Positions 20,141-30,233 of a stretch of DNA of 64,000 nucleotides are shown here, piece by piece (the stretch's first letter is position 1; each line of letters begins with the position of its first letter). The DNA comes from Capitulum mitella (taxonomy: Eukaryota; Arthropoda; Thecostraca; Pollicipedomorpha; Pollicipedidae): NCBI GenBank assembly GCA_030062745.1, contig CP099839.1, forward strand, positions 9,422,118 to 9,486,117, given 5' to 3'. The translations under genes and the position numbers were made by a program. The notes beneath the pieces are model-generated. The model ran no database searches, was not told where the DNA came from, and worked only from the letters and a program-made list of their open reading frames with translations.

Positions 20141-20660
20141 TGCCAGTATTGTCAGGCAGCTAAGCGAAATATGGGATATCATTTTGCATGGCATGCCGGG
20201 CCCGGATCCTAAACAATGCTCACAGGCGCTCCATGGGATCCATCGTTGAGATGCTCAAGGTTGCGACTGCATAATCCGACGATAGAAATGCGAGATGCCA
20301 ATAAGGCGAGATGGGAGTCCTCCACGGGCGGAGAACGAATCGGCCAGCACGCCAGCGCGGCCAGCAGGACGCCATGACGTGCAGGCGATCCCCTGCACAA
20401 ATCCATCAGCCTCGCACCGCGCGCCGGCCGCCCACGCGTCCGGCTGGCGTCTCTATGGCCCGCGCCGCCAAATTGGGCGCCCGAGACTCGCCACCAGCAA
20501 TCACTGTCTCTGGCGCTGTTTCGGCGGGCACCTTTGCGGCCTTATGCAGAGGGGACAGGGATAAAGGCAGTCATCATCGCCGGCGTGCTGCCTTGTCAGC
20601 ACTGTCATTCTCCTGCCAACGCCGGCCGGCACAACGCAACCTTGTGAGGGCGCCCGGCAA

Positions 20661-20684
20661 AACACACACACACACACATACACA
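20661..20684. repeat. CA microsatellite
   Basis: About ten CA units with one AT interruption, in intron 8. Confidence 0.85.
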
Positions 20685-20890
20685 GGCTGAGAGGGCGATC
20701 GCGTCATCGCGGCACGCGGACAGCGGCCTGTCGCTCGAGTCGCCTTGTTCGTCACCGGTAACAGGAAGCCGCGCGGGGTGAACCCGTCCCCCGCGCGGCC
20801 CAGCTCACAACAGCGCTGCGATCCGGGCGGCGGCGACGACTTCCGACACTCGGACACGCCGCCTCCCAGCGGCGGACAAAACACCGCGAG

Positions 20891-20898
20891 TGACGTCA
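20891..20898. promoter_or_regulatory. TGACGTCA (CRE) in intron 8
   Basis: A perfect CREB/ATF palindrome 22 bp past the exon 8 donor. Function is not shown by the sequence. Confidence 0.3.
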
Positions 20899-20919
20899 CA
20901 CTCCCCGGCGGCCGGTTAC

Positions 20920-21077
20920 CATGTAGGAGCAGATCTCGAACTGCTCGCCGAAGACGAACTTGCACTGCTGGCTGGCGTCGTACGGTCTGGCCGGCGCGGT
21001 CGTAGCCGGAGGTGCGGTCCGAGTGGCGCAGGTAGCTGGACTTGGCCGGGTTCAGCAGGCACTCTCCGTAGCCGGCG
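20920..21077 (-). CDS. ADAMTS exon 8: end of catalytic domain and disintegrin-like start; one-base excess
   Basis: Reads AGYGECLLNPAKSSYLRH, the end of the ADAMTS catalytic domain. After GYDRAGQ the frame must move +1 to read YDASQQCKFVFGEQFEICSY, the conserved disintegrin-like opening. The exon is 158 bp where its phases (one base in, codon-complete out) require 157. The extra base lies in CAGACCGTACG near 21000. The donor is TACATG then gtaacc. A perfect TGACGTCA sits about 20 bp into the following intron. Confidence 0.87.
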
Positions 21078-22677
21078 CTGGAACGGCACGGTCCGCGGTC
21101 AGCGCTGTCCGGGACGCACTCCCAGGAGGGTCGGCATGGGCATTGGTCCGCCCCGGGTCCGTCACAGATATGTGGTGCGTAACGGCCGCGAGTGGCCCAA
21201 GTGATCTGAATAAACCGTTCCAAATACAACTCGGCGTTTGGCTATTCCCGCCATGACAGGGCCGTTGCGCTGGCGACAAAGCACACGTCCCGGCGCCGAA
21301 TAAAAATAACTTCCCTGTCCAACGTTTTGATAAACAGTTAACACAACAAGCAGCACGAGCATTCCTGTTCGCTGATCGCAGACATGGAGCAGCAGACCTG
21401 AAAAACCCGTACGACCAGGAAAGGGTCAGCAACGCGGAAGCATCGCAGAACAAACGATCACCAGGTTTTAAATAGGCCGCCGGCTCCGCCTACTCCCGAC
21501 CAAAGACACAGCTGCCGATACCGTGCCGGCAGCCGCTCGCCTGGCAACACCAGCCGGTGGGCGGCGCCGCCACAGACGGGAAATGCCTCCGCCGATCTCC
21601 GCCGATAGCCCGGCCTACTCTAAGCTCGATGCCGCCGAGCACGGGGAAATAAATACGCTTCAGTCTGACGGGCACCTGCATACAAATGGGTGACATTTGC
21701 CGGAAACCGCGGCCGACCGACGGTTCGACCTTATCACCTCCGGCCCGTGTAGATTGCATGCAACCCTAGCGATACATGCCAATTGCCGGGCGTTGACGTA
21801 TGCCAGGCGGCGGCTGCCTCATTGCAGGACGACCCTGTATATGTGGGTTGTAGCGAATTCGTCCGCTTCCAGTGTAAACAATGGGCGGCCGATTATTTTC
21901 GGGTTGTCGGCGGCGGCAGCGGGGAGGGGTCTCACGTGGCCAGACGGTCGGCCGGGACGCCCCTCGACCCCTCCCCTCTCTGTCGGGGGTGGGGTACCAG
22001 CTGACTCATCCCTTCAATTGATGAAATTCAATCAATAAGGAGCTCAGCAACTTGCAGCGGGCCGGTCCGTTGGGGGGGGGGGGGACGCTACGGCGGGGCC
22101 CTGCTGGAGAACTGAAGACCGGCCGGGTCGTGTTCCGGTGACGCTCCCGGCAGCGGCGAATCGGGCTCCTCCGCCGCCGAGTCCGCCGCTGACTCATCAT
22201 CCTCCCCCGCCGAAGAGTCAGCGCGCTCGTGTTTGAAAGCACTGAACGGCCGTCTCGGCATTCAGCGCTTGGCCAGCTGTCGATGTCGAGAAGGTCTGTC
22301 TGCCGGCAGTCGCCCTTTCCCCGTGATGCACCACAAATTCTGTCTGTTGGGTTTGTGGGTCCTCTCGATTTGCACGGTGATCTAGATCTGCCCGGTCTGT
22401 CGCCGTTGACACGGTGGGCTGGTCTGTTGGGTCCGTCTGACGTCACGGCCTCCCAGTCTTCCAGGTCCAACAGTCCCCCATAGTCTGCCGGGCTTGTCTG
22501 GTCCGCCAGGTCTGTGAAGCCTGTCGGTCTGCCTGCACGGTCCCGTACGACTGTCGGGCGAGCCTAGTCTCGGGTCTACGAGCTAGTTTACGCGCCCGGG
22601 TCGATCGGCCACTCCGTGACCTTCCCGCGATGATGACAGGCGGAGTGACCTGCTCTGACCAGGCCGACCCCCTGAGA

Positions 22678-22678
<1 letters not shown>

Positions 22679-22709
<31 letters not shown>
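22679..22709. repeat. CGC trinucleotide run
   Basis: About ten uninterrupted CGC/GCC units in intron 7. Confidence 0.9.
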
Positions 22710-22712
<3 letters not shown>

Positions 22713-23223
22713 CGGTCGCCGCTCAATGGCGGCTGACTCACGGCCGCGCTAAGCGTGATGAGCGCCGGCGCGTGGCCCGGCCCGTTGGCCTGCGGTCAAA
22801 ACCGCGCCGTCTTATTTCTGCCGGCCGCCGCCGGCCGCTGATTGGTCGCTTCAGCGGGCGGATGGCGGGGGCGGCGGGGTCGGCGTTCGTGGCCCGGCGC
22901 GGTCCGGTCAAGGTTCGGCCGGGCGGGCTAGGCTCGGACACACGCCCGGGTCGTCCGAGGCTGCGCCTCGCCGTCTGCCGACGATGACGGGTTTTGCATC
23001 CGGGACTGTCGTTCAGGCACGTGATGTCACCGAGCTTGAATGATCGTCTGTCCTGAGAGGAATGCAAGCCAAAGACCAGGGTGAAATGCCCGTGGGGTAG
23101 GCGATCTGTGCGCTGGCGTTGATCCAAATGCGAACGAAAGGCTGGGCCGATTCGGCGCGAAGCCCGCAGCGGGCGGCTCCACATTCTGCCCTGCCTGAAC
23201 GCTAGCGTCCGATGAAACAGTCG

Positions 23224-23231
23224 TGACGTCA
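23224..23231. promoter_or_regulatory. TGACGTCA (CRE) in intron 7
   Basis: A perfect CRE palindrome. Related TGATGTCA (23020s), AACGTCAC (about 23470) and TGACGTAA (about 23580) lie in the same 600 bp. Confidence 0.3.
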
Positions 23232-23757
23232 CACATGGTGGCAAACGAACGTGATACCTTGACGCCACTGCGCATGGAACTCCTATCACTGTCTGCCAGA
23301 GTAGCGTACTCCTGACACTTATACATACAGTGACGGATTACGCAGAATGCAAACATGCCTTATCAGCATCGTTCTGGGGACTTTCAAATTTGTTAGAGAC
23401 CCAAAGTCATGTTGGGAGGACTCTGCATGTAATATCCCGCGGCTAATCTTAATAATATTGGAAGTTGGTAACGTCACAGCCCCATCCTTTTCTAGGGGCG
23501 GCTATACCATGCATGTAAGATTTCATGCAAGTAAACAGTTACAGTCATGGATCGTGGCATCCGTCACTGTAGCATTCCAGTGACGTAAACACCTCGGCGT
23601 TGCATCGATGCGGTCTTCCGTAAGGCTAGAGCTACGGCAGACCACCGGGTGCGGCATTTCGATTCTGACTGACCGCTGAGATCACTGTTGCGATCACGCG
23701 AGGGGCATGGAATTGCGCCTCGATGAGCTAGTACCGTAACTGTTTGCAGGCGCGTAG

Positions 23758-23887
23758 TTACGTAACGAGTCGGTGTTACGTAAAGTCGAGTCGACCGTCG
23801 GCGACACCGGGCCGAGTCACCGGCGTTCGTCGGAGCGCGTTACATAAGACTCGAGTCAGCCTACGCTACTCGCCCTGTGTTACGTAA
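23758..23887. promoter_or_regulatory. Cluster of four TTACGTAA-type PAR-bZIP sites
   Basis: TTACGTAA occurs at 23758-23765, 23776-23783 and 23880-23887, with the one-mismatch TTACATAA at 23840-23847. This palindrome is the consensus for PAR-bZIP and NFIL3/Vrille/Pdp1 factors. CGAGTC half-repeats lie between the sites. The clustering is seen directly; regulation is inferred. Confidence 0.4.
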
Positions 23888-24282
23888 CGCTAGCGCCCGC
23901 CCGACTGCTACGGCAGAGTCGAATAATCACCATAAAACTTCCGACTGTTGTTTTCATGCCGCGTGAACCGTAACCTCCGGTGCCGCTTGGCCAAAAGCCC
24001 TCCCAAACGGAGGGAATCCCAGCGTCATGTCACGGCCTGAGAGCCGGTTGAAAGAACGCTGCTCGCCCGGCACACGGCGGCCCCCGAACAAGCGCTAAAC
24101 ACGGGCGTGTGCCGCCAAGTCAAACAGACGCCGGTTTGGCGGCGCTCGCCGCGCATGGAGAGTGCAGACGGAGGGATACCGGCTGTCCGAGCGGCCGGCG
24201 CGGCGGGTCGGCGCCGACGGTCCGCCGACGTCGGCGATACCTGTCCGGCGCTGGCTAGACGCTAACCGGCCGAGCCGACCGG

Positions 24283-24337
24283 CCCGGGGCGTCCCACGCA
24301 CGTCAGCCCGAGCGGCCTGTGCGTGGGACGCCCGGGG
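24283..24337. repeat. 19 bp GC-rich inverted repeat (hairpin)
   Basis: Arms 24283-24301 and 24319-24337 pair over GCGTCCCACGCAC with only a small offset in the outer C/G run, around a 17 bp loop. It lies about 155 bp from the exon 7 donor in intron 7. Confidence 0.8.
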
Positions 24338-24492
24338 ATGATGGAGCAGGAACGGCCGGAACCGGCGGCAGCAGCGGCGGTGGCGACGCCCCCGCCTCAC
24401 GGCAATCGCAACAAATCAGCGGCTCGTTAGAGCTGCAGAATGACGCTGCTGCGGCCGACCGGCCGGCTTCAAAGCGCGCTGAAGTCACTCAC

Positions 24493-24643
24493 TCGAGGTA
24501 TTCGGTGAGATAATGCCGACTGCAGTTGGACCACGACCAGGGGAACGTGTTGTGGTCCAGCATCCTGGACATGACGAACTGCATCTTGTCCGGGACCCAT
24601 GTACGGCTGGCACTTGGTGTCATCGTCGTGCGGAATGTTCAGT
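24493..24643 (-). CDS. ADAMTS exon 7: third zinc His, Met-turn; contains a one-base excess
   Basis: Opens LNIPHDDDTKCQPYMG, completing the HELGHVLNIPHDD zinc site with Asn in place of the common Gly, as in ADAMTS1/9/20. The next conserved segment, DKMQFVMSRMLDHNTF with the VMS Met-turn and then CSRHYLTEYL, is in the +1 frame. The exon is 151 bp although its flanking phases (needs one base at the start, leaves two) require a multiple of three. The break falls in GGTCCCGGAC near 24595; a C run one base too long would explain it. Probably a base-calling error or a real disrupting allele. Confidence 0.88.
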
Positions 24644-25063
24644 CTGCAACAGAGCGTCGCCACAGTTTATTTTCTGCGGGCACTTACCGTCCGCTGTCAG
24701 TGCCACTAAGCGGTTGGCCATATCATGCAAGTGCCGTCTGGAACATGGCCACGAGCACGCCTCGAAAACACGCTGAAAATTACCAGTCTCTTCAGAGATT
24801 ATGGGGAACAGCAGCTGTGTCCGGTACGGAGAACAACCCGCGGCAGCGAAAAAAGGCCAACCCACCAGTGCCCAGCACGTCTCCATTGGCAGCATGCACC
24901 TGACTTCTGGTGGGGTCATGGAGGCTACACCCATCAGCACGTGCCACCACACCCAAACACGTACCTGTCCCTCCCGCACGTGCCAGCGCGCGGGCGCATC
25001 TCCATGGCGTTGCAAAACCACACGTGACCGCGGCGGACCGCCACGTGTAAGACGTCCACTCAC
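24644..25063 (-). other. Intron 6
   Basis: 0.42 kb. Contains a CACGTG cluster at its donor end. Nothing else recognised. Confidence 0.8.
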
Positions 25064-25068
25064 ACGTG
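24938..25068. promoter_or_regulatory. Cluster of five CACGTG E-boxes
   Basis: CACGTG occurs at 24938, 24977, 25021, 25042 and 25063, five times in 131 bp, the last overlapping the exon 6 donor. CACGTG is the core for bHLH factors such as CLOCK/CYCLE, USF and MYC/MAX. It could equally be a by-product of donor-site duplication. Confidence 0.35.
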
Positions 25069-25216
25069 TCCGAGCTCGTGAGCCACGGTGAAGGCCGCGC
25101 TCAGTCCGTTGTCCTGGATGATGGAGCAGGAGGCACGCGGGTCGCACATGGTGCCCAGCTCGGCCAGGCCCAGCGTGTCGCACCGCTGCAGCTTCGGGTT
25201 CCGGCAGATGTTCTCC
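25064..25216 (-). CDS. ADAMTS exon 6: catalytic domain with HELGH zinc motif
   Basis: Reads [53 protein letters not shown] supplies the first two zinc-binding histidines and the catalytic Glu; the third His is in exon 7. [14 protein letters not shown] is typical of ADAMTS proteins. The acceptor follows a GCCTGTTTCAG pyrimidine tract; the donor is CACGT then gtgagt, phase 2. The exon end sits in a cluster of CACGTG palindromes that continues into intron 6. Confidence 0.95.
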
Positions 25217-28200
25217 CTGAAACAGGCCACACCGGGAACTGAGCTCGGATGGATGACGACGGGGCGTGACCCGGTTTTACTACTCGGAGCAAGTCCTGAC
25301 CTGAGGTCAATAAATTACGGCGTGGTGTGGCGTCATGTCAGTTACGCCAAGACGCGGCGTGAATTAAGGTCAGATACGTGTTTCACAGCTTTGTTCCTAC
25401 GAGTTCGCGAAAAGTGTATCGCACGAAACGAACGAGTGGGGTGAACACCTCAGATTATGTCTGAGTAGTCTAGTGAAAAAGGTATTCAGTAAGCGAGGCG
25501 GCATGTCCATACGTCACTTAATGTATGAAAACGGAAGATCTCCATTGCTGCACAAACGCAAACTTTCAAAATGAATGTACCACAGAGAGTAATGCCATTG
25601 CATCATCACCATGTATTGCACCAGAAGCTAGGAATGTCAGGGCCGTATCGCAAATATTGTTTTGCCTCGCAGCTCAATACCTGGAGTTTACAAACCAAGG
25701 CTGCGAAAATAAAACCAACGTTATCGCCCCCATTCTCTCACAGCCACAAATGCAAATCAAAATGAAACGTTTCTCTCGTTCCGCGTCGATATTGGTCAAA
25801 CGAAGCGCGCTAACCATCACATCACGTGGCGACTGCTGTTCAAATAAGCCATCACGGCGGCCACCTGGTCCGCAGCGGCTCCCAGGGCCGCAGCATTCAC
25901 TGGACCTTGCAGTCGGTCTGTTGACACTGACAATAACTCAGATCTGGAATGGACGGCGGTGGCCCGGGGCGGTCCGGCCCAGCCCGCGGCGCCCGGTGCA
26001 CGCCCCATCAACGCCGCTTCCACACGGGTAGCCATCGTACATCGTCGAAACTGAGGGGCTGCTTATTAATGGGAGCGTGACTGGCGCAAATAAGTCGTAT
26101 TCCTCGGCTTTCCTTTTCACTGTAGTCTTGTGCTCGAGTCGGCAAAATGTGCGGAAGTAAAAGACAAAAACGGGTGTCACTTTAGGATTTCATTCTAGTT
26201 CGCAAAAAGACCACGAACTATTAGGAAACTTTTCGGTAACCGAGTGTTTCTAATAACTTACTGTGCTGAGAGTCCCTTCAGATGTGGCAAAAAGCGAAGC
26301 TAAACGAGTTGATTCGTGGGGCAAAACCCACAAAAAAAACAAGAAAAAACGGAGACACTCAGCGTGCAGCACTGGAGGGCGGGCCCGCCGGCGGGGCGGG
26401 GCCGGCTGCTCCCCGCCAGCAGCGGACGGTCCCGGCCGTGGCCGCAGACAGGCCAGTCTCCGCCGCCGGCCGGCGCCAGCAACAGAAGCGCGCTCTGTTG
26501 ACGCGGCCGCTCACTGTCAGGGTCATTGCCAGCCTTTACGGCCGGCCGGCCGGCTGCGGCGGCGCCATGACTTGAGTCTGGCCGCGCGCGGCTGGCACCG
26601 CCGCCGCTTCTGCTTCCGCGCGCCGCCGGCTGCCGTCTGCCGCGCTAATCGCCGACCCGACCGAAATTTGTTTTTGGCAAATTAAACGAACACTTCACCA
26701 ACGCGCAACCCCCATTAAAACGAGAAGCAAAAAAGAAAACACCAGCAGCGTATTGCAACAACGGCAGTGCCATTTGGCTGCAGCCCGTTGCAGGAGCTCG
26801 ACAATGGAGCTCCGACCGCGCTCCGCCGGCGGCAGCTGGCGCTACGTCGCTGGCGACTCTCCGCTCGCGATATATTACGCGGACGTAATCTCTCCGTCTC
26901 CAGCGTATGGCCGGTTTGATGAACGGCGGGAAGCGGACCGTGCGGCCACCGTCCGCTGGCTGCTGTAACCATGCGGCGGCGGCGGCGGCGGGAGATGCCG
27001 CGTCCCACCTGCCGTGTCCACAGCTTCCGAAGGTCAAGTCCGGCCCGGGCTGGCCGCTGCTTTGACCCCAGCCAGGTCAGCTCGGGACAGGACTAGTCGG
27101 CAGAACCTACCACCTGCCAGCTGAGGCCAGGACCTGTCTGCGCTGCTCATGGCCGGTGCTGGCCGGCCGGGCCGGGATTTGCACAGGTTCTGCCGGGCTC
27201 CGACCCATCGACAGTGGCCGCCGCGGTCGCCGGCCCGGTCAAACCATGTCCTGTTTACTCGGAGGCGGCGCGAGAGATTCTCCCCGGCCGACTGTTTACG
27301 CTGCCGGCCGACAGGGTGGCATTGGGCCAGCAACAACAGGCCGGTGCTAACAGCGGCGTGCATAAAAACAGCGGCAAGGAGTAGCCGCGAACGCGTGCAC
27401 GCGGCCGGCAAACAGGCGTCTCATGCACTCGCGGAAAAAGTCCGCGCTCGTGGCCGTTCCTGTTTGCTTTCGCCGGGAAGAGGTGCTTGGCAGCGACAGA
27501 GAGACTTCCCGTCCCCGCCGTTGTGCTGCCTGCAACGGACAGGAGTCCCTGGAGGGAGCCGTCGGTCGTCCCCTGGGCCCCTCTCTTTGTTGCTAGCAAC
27601 AAAGCCGCCGTTCCGCGTCCGTTTCGAGGAAGGTCAACAAGACAAAGGTGCTAGCACATAAAACCGGTCATTATCTATTACATGACATCAGCGTCTAGAA
27701 CACCGGGCTCCTGACCTGCAGACGAATCTCCCTCGATTGGAATAATTGGCCTGCCGGTACTGGGACCCTGCGGGGAAAATGCCCCCTGCCCCTCCCCTCC
27801 TGCAGGCGCGGTGGCAGAGGCAGGATCGACTGCAGACAGACACACGGAGGGAGACAAGAAACGAAGAAAGAAGAAAGATCGAAGAAGAGGAGAAGGAAAA
27901 TTGAGGGCGGGTGAAGGGAAGGAAGGATGAAGGGGATTGGAACAGAGGGAGAGAGTGGTGACGGAGGAAGGGGAAATGAGAAAATAATTGGGGAAAAATA
28001 TGTATCAATAAAAGAACAGAAGACAAAAGGGAAGGGAGAGACGGGACAGAGACGTGGGGAAGAGGGAAAGAGAAGGCAACACACTCCAGGCCGGAAAACC
28101 TAGATGGACGAGCGGGCACCGCTGTAGCTCAGTGTCCGTCGTCTAGATCTCATACCATATTGGGTGGCGGAGCGGACCTTCGTGGACCGATGAAAAGAAG

Positions 28201-29640
28201 GGGTGCAAGTAAATGACAGACGGAAAACTGGCTGACATGTTTTGAGAAGTTTTCCGCTAGAAAACGTGCGCATCGGAAAATCGGTTCGTTTATTTACACT
28301 AGTGATAAGTTGTGTATGGACTGCCGACGCAGACGTCGCCAATTAGATCCACTGATCACCATGGATACTGCAAGCGCCAAACACGATGCCGGCGATACCA
28401 GGCGGCCAAGGTCAATGAAATAGCTAACGTATCATTCATTAATCCATTCCCGAGCATGGAACTGAAGGAAAAACTTCGCGAACGTGAGACGCTAGCTGGC
28501 CGCAAACTAGTTTGCGAGACCAAATGAGTCATCCTCAGCAATGAGACTCTTTTCTTCTCACTCTGCACAGTAAGTCCGGGATTTTAAGCTTAGGGAAACA
28601 CCATGTGTCCCTCACGGCTGTAGCCTTCACCCTACCAGCTGACCACCAAAGGCAAAACAGTCATTAGCCACGGCGTGGTCGTCGTGCTTTTCAGCAAGAA
28701 TGGCGTAAAAACAAAAAGCCAGTTGGAGTCGGCAGTGGGCCGAGACGTGTTTTGACAGCGTTACGCGCACCAAAAAAAGCCCGCCGATTACAAGCTCCGC
28801 GGCGTAGCTGGGCATTCTCGCTGCTCCCTTACGTACCTAATGACCGTCTGTTTGTGTGTGAGTGTGTGTTGACGCGAAGCCCTCACCGGCCAAACCCAAC
28901 AGCGCTGCATTTCACAGCGAACAACGTCCAGAATGCCAAGCCAGCGTCAACACTCGACGCGAACGGTTTCAAAATGATCGCGCGCGAAACATGATAGCTC
29001 GTAAACACGAAACGTTTACATAAAGTAAGCTCCTCTTCTCGGTGACAGCTCCGCTGAACGGAGCATCAGAAGTGGAGACTTATTCAGCAATGAGGAGCAG
29101 TTGTCGAAATCAGAACTGTCGTGGTCGGTAACGTTTATCACAGGAGCTGGGGATTTTTCTGCATCTGAGATCCAAGTTAAGTGACGATCCCGTTCTCCTC
29201 TTGACAAACTCAAGTGGCCGGCGTCTTTGTTATGCGGATATCATTACCGATAGCCATGCTGCTGAAGGGATGCAGCTCTCTGGCTGCAGTAAAGGCACAT
29301 CCCCGGAGCCAGTGTCCGGAGGCCAGCGGTGCCGTCACGGCCTCCCGACGCACATCCGCATGGCCGACGCCGCAGTGGCCTCGTGCCGTGCGGGCTCGTC
29401 TCGGGAACAGGACCGGTCAGACCAGCGCGTCAGTCGCGGGACACCGGCGCAAAGTCCGCCACGCACTCCGCAGTCGGCAACGGCTCAGCGACTGCGGCTT
29501 TCTAGGACCGAGGGACGGAGCCAGAGGACGCATAGGGAACGTCACGGCAATCACCCAGGGAGCCTGTTTCCGCCTCTGCACGGCACGTGGTCCCCTTTGG
29601 AAAACACTGAGGGGATGCAGGCAGGTCGGCGCGGGATTAC
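25217..29640 (-). other. Intron 5
   Basis: 4.4 kb. AT-richer at 25.3-26.3 kb, GC-rich at 26.3-27.7 kb, purine-rich at 27.84-28.08 kb, then AT-richer. No exon or element recognised. Confidence 0.75.
27840..28080 (+). repeat. Long polypurine (GA-rich) tract
   Basis: About 240 bp in which the plus strand is overwhelmingly A and G (GAAGAAAGAAGAAAG, GAGAGAGTGG and similar). Such tracts can form triplex DNA. On the gene's sense strand it is polypyrimidine. Confidence 0.85.
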
Positions 29641-29721
29641 CTCGTGAGAAGGACGGCAGTGTCAAAGTGCTCCCGGCTCTCTTTGTCCTTGTCGTTGTGA
29701 TCTCGCTGCCACTTGCAGAAC
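29641..29721 (-). CDS. ADAMTS exon 5: catalytic domain, short exon
   Basis: An 81 bp exon that completes Arg across the junction and reads FCKWQRDHND...HFDTAVLLTR. The HFDTAVLLTR stretch is the conserved strand before the calcium/zinc-binding part of ADAMTS catalytic domains. The acceptor is GTTCCAG and the donor ACGAG then gtaatc; both junctions split an Arg codon after two bases (AG|G). Confidence 0.92.
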
Positions 29722-30087
29722 CTGGAACGTTCCATGATTTACGTCCTGTTTCAACATAATCCGGCCAGAAAACATACAGGGGCAATGGTGAAGGGGCTGA
29801 AATATGCGCTCTCACGTACGTGGTTCTTGCTTTCTTTCTATGAAAAACTCTAATAAGCCCTGAGACAGATGGCTTTTTAGCCTTTCTCTGTCAACACAAC
29901 CATAACTTATGTACAGGACGCACAAAGAAGCAGAGTTGAGGTCATCAGGCATGTGTCGTCAACAGTCATCCCGAATCCTGGTCAGTTCTCGCAGCCGGTC
30001 TTCCGTTCAGTCAAGTGATACTTCGCTCATTTCTTCGGAAGACATTTTGACAAGGCTGCCAGGAGTAATGGTGGCATTTGACATTAC
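29722..30087 (-). other. Intron 4
   Basis: 0.37 kb, AT-rich, phase 2. Nothing recognised. Confidence 0.8.
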
Positions 30088-30233
30088 CTGTGGAGCATTT
30101 CAGACGCTGATTTCCCATCTTTCTTTTCGTCATCGTCTTCTTCGTCTAGAAGGTCCTCTTCTAACGTCATTATTCGTACTACAGATATGGTCATGGAGTT
30201 CCCTATACTGGGATCTTTGTAAATGAGTGTCAC
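30088..30233 (-). CDS. ADAMTS exon 4: catalytic domain, early part
   Basis: Reads VTLIYKDPSIGNSMTISVV and then RIMTLEEDLLDEEDDDEKK before leading toward a conserved FC in exon 5. LIYKDPSIGN is a family signature. The acidic run after LEED looks longer than the short loop usual at this point, so it may be a lineage-specific acidic insertion. The acceptor is CTGCTTTGCAG, phase 0; the donor is CCACAG then gtaatg, phase 2. Confidence 0.92.

Larger units (their letters stand above)
21078..24492 (-). other. Intron 7
   Basis: 3.4 kb. GC-rich from about 21.5 to 23.1 kb with a CGC trinucleotide run (22679-22709) and a G run at 22072-22083. A bZIP-site-rich stretch lies at 23.0-23.9 kb and a strong hairpin at 24283-24337. 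No coding sequence recognised. Confidence 0.75.

Noticed and set aside
28110-28180. tRNA-like patch containing TGTAGCTCAG
   Set aside because: It resembles a tRNA A-box, but no GGTTCRANYCC B-box follows at the right distance and no cloverleaf arms pair.
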